Below the pieces are notes generated by a model that saw only the letters and a list, made by a program, of their open reading frames with translations, searched no databases and was not told the origin of the DNA. DNA of 64,000 bases from a virus. How positions within the stretch are numbered: the stretch's first letter is position 1; every line of letters begins with the position of its first letter. This document shows positions 59,112 through 64,000 of the stretch, piece by piece. The DNA is taken from IMG/VR virus record IMGVR_UViG_3300020183_000020, positions 1-64,000 of that record; one strand, given 5' to 3'. Both the position numbers and the translations under genes were made by a program.

Positions 59112-61028
59112 ATGAAATACGCATACAGAACACCCAAGTTATTTAGCCTACAGCCTCTTCTTAGGCTGTTTAGATCGAAAGGTATTGGATACTCCGTCGA
59201 CAGGTTCAAGGGTGAAAGGGAAGACCGTTTCTTTTCGGTTATTTCAGTTGCCTTAAACGCTGAGGATTGGATAGTTCGCCCGCAGGCTATAGGATTAAAG
59301 AGCGAAGAAGGCTTAGAGTTTATGGATATTAGATTTACTAAGGTGAACTACAAGAAGTTCCACGAGTACATGATGGAGACCAAGGCTGAGTTAGCTCTCC
59401 CCCGTTTGGAAGATAGCTACATGGAACAGCGAGTAGAACTATCCAAAGAAGTCTTGATTGTTGTAGTGCGTGAGGACAGATCAGGATATAGGGGTATTTC
59501 AAATCTAATGGAGGATTGGGGCATCCGCACGGATCGACTTCTAAAAACCAAAGCTCTTTTACTTAAAAAGGCTGAGGGTGAGTCTATTGAACAAGACTTA
59601 AGGGGAGTACCTGCCACGGATATTTCGGGTAATACTTCAGCTAAGGAAGATAAAGCCATCGACCAAAGGTTCATTCAACCGATGCTTGAAAAGCATCGGC
59701 TCTCTGCTGAGATAATGGAAAAGAAGGCAGGTATTTTCAAAACGCACAAATCGAGTTTTGGTCGTCGGATTATTGCCGCCACCCACTCTTATTCCAAAAC
59801 AACGGGGCGACCCCTGTATGTAGAGTTGGACAACATACTTGGAGATACCTCCATAAACTACGCGGGCTCTTTACTAGAGAGATATGCCTGTCAGCACCTA
59901 TCGGAAACTACGCTGCCCGATTTCCTTTTAAAGGCAGAGCTAGAACTGAAAGACGCTATCTATTTACCATCAGGGCGGAAAAGAAATGAGAGTGTCTATG
60001 ACGAGATGGCTAAGAAGATAAAGAAAGATACCGAGGAAAGTCTAAAGGCTTGGCTCGATCTCAATGGTGTACAACTTGGTCTCTCAATGGATACTTTTAT
60101 CGACAGGGGCTTCCGTTCAACTGCAACGGAATATCTCTCAAGATTGAGAGATAAGATATCCGTAGCAATCAAGCCCAAAAGGAAACTCGTAGATGGCATC
60201 CCTGATATGTACGAAACTAAGACTAAATCTGAGTACATATCAGGACTAATGGAGCTAAATGGATTACTTGGTGGACACACAGACATAGAAACAGAAATAG
60301 CAAGGGCGGAGGGACACCCACATTTAGTTTACGCCAGCCATGTACCCAAATCCATATTGGAACTGAACAAGACGGAAATGGTTAAGAGACAGGAAAAAGA
60401 TGAAACCATACTTCTCGACACACTTACTTCCCTTACACCTCAAACAATAGCCCCTCAAACAATAACAAGGGATGGACATAACCTTATCGTGTGTTCGGAG
60501 TATCCGGGTTTTGGAGTTATTTATGATGAGTTAGGTGTTACGCCTGAGAAGGTTCATTTGGAGGGGATTTTTTATGCTCTGAAAATCATGAGCCACTATA
60601 CGGATAAAAGGGTGATACAGCTCAAATATGAGAAGGGAGTTAGGGCAAACTATCTTGTGGCGGGATTGGGGGGGTTAGGTAGAATTGAAATGGATAGAAA
60701 AGATGACCTAAGAGTTGCTATCCATGAGGCGATGCACGCACTTGAATGGCACTCTCCGTCTATATGTTCCCTTGTGACAGCGTTTTGTGCTAGTCGCTTC
60801 AATCCTTTCGAGGAAAAGAACATAGGGAGAGGCGAAAAAGCCTTCTCAGGTCTTTGGGATATTTACGCAGGTAAAATGTATGATGGCGATACAATGAGTG
60901 AGTTTATTACAATGGGGGTTCAGGAGTTCAGAAGTGCAAAAACAATCGTAGGACTCGCTAAGAAAGACTACCCACACTTCCTCTTTACCCACGCTCTAGT
61001 CACAGGGAAGCTGAAGGAATATCTATGA
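59112..61028 (+). CDS. Fourth HExxH metalloprotease-like protein
   Basis: The 638-residue protein has HEAMHALEWH near residue 538, an HExxHxxxxH-like arrangement, and later acidic helices (SEFITMGVQEF) that could supply another ligand. The first 500 residues are helical and unrecognised, with a Lys-rich N-terminus (MKYAYRTPKLFSLQPLLRLF). AGG 8 nt upstream favours ATG 59112 over GTG 59103. The C-terminal place of the zinc site recalls some injected toxin proteases, but no family is assigned. Confidence 0.65.
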   Translation: MKYAYRTPKLFSLQPLLRLFRSKGIGYSVDRFKGEREDRFFSVISVALNAEDWIVRPQAIGLKSEEGLEFMDIRFTKVNYKKFHEYMMETKAELALPRLEDSYMEQRVELSKEVLIVVVREDRSGYRGISNLMEDWGIRTDRLLKTKALLLKKAEGESIEQDLRGVPATDISGNTSAKEDKAIDQRFIQPMLEKHRLSAEIMEKKAGIFKTHKSSFGRRIIAATHSYSKTTGRPLYVELDNILGDTSINYAGSLLERYACQHLSETTLPDFLLKAELELKDAIYLPSGRKRNESVYDEMAKKIKKDTEESLKAWLDLNGVQLGLSMDTFIDRGFRSTATEYLSRLRDKISVAIKPKRKLVDGIPDMYETKTKSEYISGLMELNGLLGGHTDIETEIARAEGHPHLVYASHVPKSILELNKTEMVKRQEKDETILLDTLTSLTPQTIAPQTITRDGHNLIVCSEYPGFGVIYDELGVTPEKVHLEGIFYALKIMSHYTDKRVIQLKYEKGVRANYLVAGLGGLGRIEMDRKDDLRVAIHEAMHALEWHSPSICSLVTAFCASRFNPFEEKNIGRGEKAFSGLWDIYAGKMYDGDTMSEFITMGVQEFRSAKTIVGLAKKDYPHFLFTHALVTGKLKEYL

Positions 61029-61333
61029 CCACCACCACTATCCATTTTCGGTACGGAAGTGTGAAAGCCCAAGTCTTAATCTTTTACAGCGATCCGTTTA
61101 TGATTGAGGGTTATGAGTTCTCAGGGGATGGGACAATCATAAACATCTACAAAAGCAAACTAGGGGGAGAACCTTCAGGTTACTTCATCGGTTCTGCCTC
61201 TGTAGATAACATAGAATACTTCATCAATGCGGCATATGATGCCAAAAGAGATTTCGAGCGGCTAGAGTATGCCATAGTCAACCCTCCCAACCTTAGCAGG
61301 AACAACTCAGACAACCCTGATGCCGTCTACTAA
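61025..61333 (+). CDS. Hypothetical protein coupled to metalloprotease
   Basis: ATGA overlaps the metalloprotease stop, so the two are coupled. The 102-residue product is beta-rich at the start (TIHFRYGSVKAQVLIFY) and helical after. It may be an inhibitor or partner of the protease, by position only. Confidence 0.6.
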   Translation: MTTTTIHFRYGSVKAQVLIFYSDPFMIEGYEFSGDGTIINIYKSKLGGEPSGYFIGSASVDNIEYFINAAYDAKRDFERLEYAIVNPPNLSRNNSDNPDAVY

Positions 61334-61412
61334 GGATAGCTGATTAATAGTTTGTTTATGGGGGTACTCAAACGGATACTAACCCTCCCGACCCTTTTGA
61401 GGTACACAGAGT

Positions 61413-61799
61413 ATGCCCCTAGTTCATCAGCACATTGTGATTCGTTCCCATGTCATGAAGCCTCCCATGAGCGAGGAACAGACGAAGAATTGGCTCAAAG
61501 AGCTTATTTCCAAGATTGACATGAAGATTCTTAATGGACCTCATGCGACATATTTGGATAAAGAGGGAAATAGGGGCGTAACAGGGGTCTGCATTATTGA
61601 GACTTCTCATATCGCCATCCATGTGTGGGACGAGGAGTCACCGGGGCTGATTCAGCTTGATGTGTACTCATGTAAGGACTTCGATAAGGAAGTGGTATTT
61701 GACCACTTCAAGTGTTTCGAGCCTGTGTCCACCGAGTGGTTCATGCTCGACCGCACGGACAAGCTGTCCATCACGGATGATATTCAGGCAAAGAAATAA
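61413..61799 (+). CDS. AdoMet-decarboxylase (SpeD)-family homologue
   Basis: The product matches the bacterial SpeD core: GVTGVCIIETSHIAIHVWDE (residues 55-74) and LDVYSCKDFD (83-91). SpeD cleaves itself before the Ser of its ESH site to form a pyruvoyl cofactor; here Ser65 and His66 are kept but the residue before Ser is Thr. Phage SpeD homologues have been reported with changed substrates such as ornithine or arginine, so AdoMet use is not certain. The SD GAGG lies in a hairpin arm (61364-61402). Confidence 0.8.
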   Translation: MPLVHQHIVIRSHVMKPPMSEEQTKNWLKELISKIDMKILNGPHATYLDKEGNRGVTGVCIIETSHIAIHVWDEESPGLIQLDVYSCKDFDKEVVFDHFKCFEPVSTEWFMLDRTDKLSITDDIQAKK

Positions 61800-61802
61800 G
61801 AA

Positions 61803-62402
61803 ATGGCAGACGGAGAGTGCATAATAGGGGGTGATGTATCTCTCGTCTTTTGGAAAGATGGCGGATGGTATGCTGATGGGGAGTATCTAACGGACGATAT
61901 AGGGAAGTGCAAAATCCTCCCATCGAGTGAAGACAGGAAGATTGTCTTATCGGTGGGAGAACCTCCCCGCATATTTGTCCCCAAGAAGTTACCTGAGCCT
62001 GAGCCTGTGAGGGCAATTGAGAAATCGTCCGTTCAAGAGGTTCAGCCCATAGCGGAAGTACTTCAGGTGGTAGAGGACACTATTTTAGAGAAAGTTTTGG
62101 ATAAACTAGGCGACAATCCATTAGCTGTTGTTGTCGCGATTGGATTTGTGGTCTTTAAGAAGATGATCGAGGGTAAACAGACCAAATCTGAAAGTGAAAT
62201 GGATAAAAGGTGTAGCGGTCGTCATCAGGGTTCAGATGTTCAGACCAAAGAGCTAGAGAAGCAGGTTGAAGATTTGAAACAGAGATTGGAAGAAGTGAGT
62301 TCTAACTACGAGCTAAGTAAATCTAGCTCTGTGTCCCGCAGGGATTACAACAAGCTACTTGATCGGATGGAAGCACTTGAAAATTTATTGGATAATAAAT
62401 AG
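61803..62402 (+). CDS. Membrane/coiled-coil protein, paralogue of 25657 product
   Basis: The 199-residue product has a small N-terminal domain (GGWYADGEYLTDDIGKCKIL), a linker, a hydrophobic helix (NPLAVVVAIGFVVFKK) and a C-terminal coiled coil beginning with RCSGRHQ. The domain order and the C..RHQ element match the larger 25657 protein. It follows the SpeD-like gene by 3 nt. Function unknown; a membrane-tethered scaffold is possible. Confidence 0.7.
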   Translation: MADGECIIGGDVSLVFWKDGGWYADGEYLTDDIGKCKILPSSEDRKIVLSVGEPPRIFVPKKLPEPEPVRAIEKSSVQEVQPIAEVLQVVEDTILEKVLDKLGDNPLAVVVAIGFVVFKKMIEGKQTKSESEMDKRCSGRHQGSDVQTKELEKQVEDLKQRLEEVSSNYELSKSSSVSRRDYNKLLDRMEALENLLDNK

Positions 62403-62407
62403 TCAGC

Positions 62408-63187
62408 TTATAGCGTATCTGTACTAAGGCTTAGGACTACAAAATCTTCGCTTTTGACCCCTATTTGACACTCGATGAGCCAATCAATAAACATCTTTCC
62501 ATCAACTAGGGCGATGGGTTTATTATCTTTACGGCTGGCTTCTTCAATTGCCTCTTTGGTGAAGCCCGAGGTGCAGATGATCATCCCGCTTTCATGCTTG
62601 AGGCTTCCTCTTAGCTCCCTAACTTCCTTTGATCCGACTTTGTTTTTCCCTGCGTATCTCTTAACCTGTATAGCAACCTCAGTATTGATTAAGCCTATAT
62701 AAATGGCTCTTATGTCTATACCCTTATCTTTAGTGGGTGGTGTGACTCGAACATCACGACAGCCCTTTCGAGACAAGACACCTGCCACAAAATGTTCAAA
62801 CTGAGTCCCATTATACTTACCCAATACATTATCCAAAAGTTGCTTTCTTACCTTGTCGTTGTGGGCTTTGATCTCAGATAAGAAGTTGTCTTGGTGAGGG
62901 TGAGCGGGGGACGGCTTTGGATTGGTCTTGGGAGTCTTGGTGGTGGGGGGGTGGGTAGCCTGAGCGGTTTTTATCCAATAAAGACCTGCCTTATCTAAGG
63001 TGAAGTCGCCATGCCTCTTCATGTGCTTATACAAAGCGGCTTGGATTGTAGCTTTGGGTCTCTTTCCGCCCAAGGGGGGAGACCCCTTCTTTTCTAGAAT
63101 CTTATCCGTGAGGTCATCGAGAGTCAGACCTTGAGATTGTTCTTGGAGAACCTTGATGGCGAGGGAAACATAGGAGTCTTGTTGCAT
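62408..63187 (-). CDS. Mrr-like endonuclease with HARE-HTH domain
   Basis: Residues about 1-70 (SLAIKVLQEQSQGLTLDDL ... GLYWI) resemble the HARE-HTH/ASXL winged helix found on restriction and chromatin proteins. After a Pro/Thr/Lys linker, residues 115-240 form an Mrr catalytic domain: NGTQFEHFVAGVL, KGIDIRA with the catalytic Asp, AIQVKRYAG with the QxK, and MIICTSGFTKEA. Mrr enzymes cut modified DNA, so a phage version could attack host or rival DNA. Promoter-like copy E lies upstream. Confidence 0.85.
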   Translation of the reverse strand: MQQDSYVSLAIKVLQEQSQGLTLDDLTDKILEKKGSPPLGGKRPKATIQAALYKHMKRHGDFTLDKAGLYWIKTAQATHPPTTKTPKTNPKPSPAHPHQDNFLSEIKAHNDKVRKQLLDNVLGKYNGTQFEHFVAGVLSRKGCRDVRVTPPTKDKGIDIRAIYIGLINTEVAIQVKRYAGKNKVGSKEVRELRGSLKHESGMIICTSGFTKEAIEEASRKDNKPIALVDGKMFIDWLIECQIGVKSEDFVVLSLSTDTL

Positions 63188-63237
63188 AATGGAGGTAACT
63201 TCTCTTTTGGATTTTGGGTTCTATCTCTCACTCGCCA

Positions 63238-63267
63238 TACAATAATTGTATAACCCGAATGGGATAC
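63238..63267 (-). promoter_or_regulatory. Conserved bipartite promoter-like element (copy E)
   Basis: On the minus strand GTATCCC (63267-63261) is followed after 16 nt by TATTGTA (63244-63238). The following GAGTGAGAGATA matches copies A and B. The start at 63187 is 80 nt downstream. Confidence 0.65.
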
Positions 63268-63318
63268 TAAATATAAGTGTTTTACTAGGGAAGTGTTCCC
63301 CCGTTGGGGATCGCTCTT

Positions 63319-64000
63319 TCAGTATCCGAAATCGGTGGGGTTTTGGGCGATGACCTTTTCGATCACTTCGATGTGTTTCTTTAGGTGTATGGTGGTGATG
63401 CCTTTAGCCTCAGCCCACTCTTGGTGGGTTTGATAGGTGCCTTCGACCTTATCACGATATATTCCATATCGGATAAGACCTGTCTCCTGACCGAACTTGG
63501 AGGTGAGGAGGTGTTTGACATGATTTGAGATGGAATCAGCTTCAGCTAGCTTTTCAGCTTCGGAGGTGTAGTCGTAAAAGTAGTCTACTTCGGTGTTTTC
63601 GGGGTTATCCTCGTCCACCTTTGTCACCACTTTAGCGGAGTCTTCGGACTGATAGTGATACCGAGAACCACGCTTACACTCTTGTTGAGTCTTACGCCCG
63701 CGTTGGCGTTGCAGGGCATCTTGTCCCTCGACCATACTTGCCCGCCACACGAACTGCTTAAAATGGTAGAAGATTGAGTTTTGTGTGGGTTCTTTGCCTT
63801 TATCCACCATAGCGGAAAGATTGTTCTTGTCGCAGATGAAGACGATAAAATCTTGAAAATAATCTTCCAAGTCGCCTAGAGCAAAGTTTATAGCTGTGTC
63901 CCTGCCCCCATGACGGAGGCAAAACTCTCTCAGCTTTTCGTAGTTGGCGGACTTTCCGTCATACAGCCACTTCTCTGTGGAGTTGTAAGTCCTCCTTGAG
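63319..64000 (-). CDS. Possible phage sigma-like factor (5' end cut by window)
   Basis: The frame stays open to the right edge, so the gene is partial. The product has a helical part (DLEDYFQDFIVFICDKNN), then FKQFVWRASMVEGQDALQRQ and RGRKTQQE, which resembles sigma region 2, and a C-terminal helix-turn-helix-like end (THQEWAEAKGITTIHLKKHI) in the place of region 4. The likeness is by eye and moderate. If correct, it could recognise the GTATCCC-N16-TATTAGT promoters. Confidence 0.4.
   Translation of the reverse strand, partial: SRRTYNSTEKWLYDGKSANYEKLREFCLRHGGRDTAINFALGDLEDYFQDFIVFICDKNNLSAMVDKGKEPTQNSIFYHFKQFVWRASMVEGQDALQRQRGRKTQQECKRGSRYHYQSEDSAKVVTKVDEDNPENTEVDYFYDYTSEAEKLAEADSISNHVKHLLTSKFGQETGLIRYGIYRDKVEGTYQTHQEWAEAKGITTIHLKKHIEVIEKVIAQNPTDFGY

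Overview
The window looks like part of a large tailed-phage genome, probably a large or jumbo myovirus-like phage of a Gram-negative host. Supporting evidence: virion-structure genes, tail-fibre-like genes, a phage family-A DNA polymerase, two tRNA clusters plus one isolated tRNA (8 tRNAs in total), a DUF3310 gene, a possible sigma-like factor, DNA methyltransferases and nucleases. There are many tightly packed small genes on both strands, and nearly all have a clear Shine-Dalgarno (SD) sequence. No integrase, repressor, ribosomal RNA or CRISPR array was seen. The host cannot be named from the sequence.

Layout. 0-6 kb: pentapeptide-repeat gene with a decayed copy, small membrane/coiled-coil genes, a structural block (2.5-5 kb) and an actin-like ATPase. 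6-13.9 kb: GIY-YIG nuclease, a zinc metalloprotease, two C39-like peptidases (one in the same frame as a HAD phosphatase), an FmdB-like zinc ribbon, an M15 peptidase. 13.9-14.8 kb: four tRNAs surrounding a highly structured RNA candidate. 14.8-23.9 kb: Myb-like protein, secreted papain-like protease, acidic repeat protein, DNA polymerase with a zinc-ribbon insertion, Hc1 histone-like protein. 24-31 kb: deaminase, SLOG-like protein, tRNA-Val, membrane coiled-coil proteins, and a membrane-anchored class III nucleotide cyclase coupled to a membrane protein. 31-45 kb: two more metalloproteases (one in frame with an Ntn-hydrolase), zinc-ribbon/J-domain protein, fibre-like protein. 45-51 kb: fibre and virion proteins, an FGE-like protein, a SPOUT methyltransferase, a zeta-like kinase. 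51-55.5 kb: locally duplicated genes, one disrupted by an AT-rich cytosine-C5 methyltransferase whose start is out of frame across an A10 tract, then three tRNAs. 55.5-64 kb: Nudix, SNase, a D12 methyltransferase beside a nuclease-like gene, a fourth metalloprotease, an AdoMetDC homologue, an Mrr-like endonuclease, and a partial sigma-like gene.

Three signals link many genes. First, a short module (RTASEVL ... RIARLE) stands at the start, inside or at the end of many otherwise unrelated proteins, including proteases; it could be a virion-targeting or scaffold-binding tag like the T4 capsid-targeting sequence. Second, seven sites share a bipartite promoter-like element, GTATCCC-N16-TATTAGT-like, always 66-88 nt before a start codon. 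Third, many leaders form near-perfect hairpins that bury the SD or start codon. The 5-mer GGATA/TATCC is also about four-fold over-represented on both strands.
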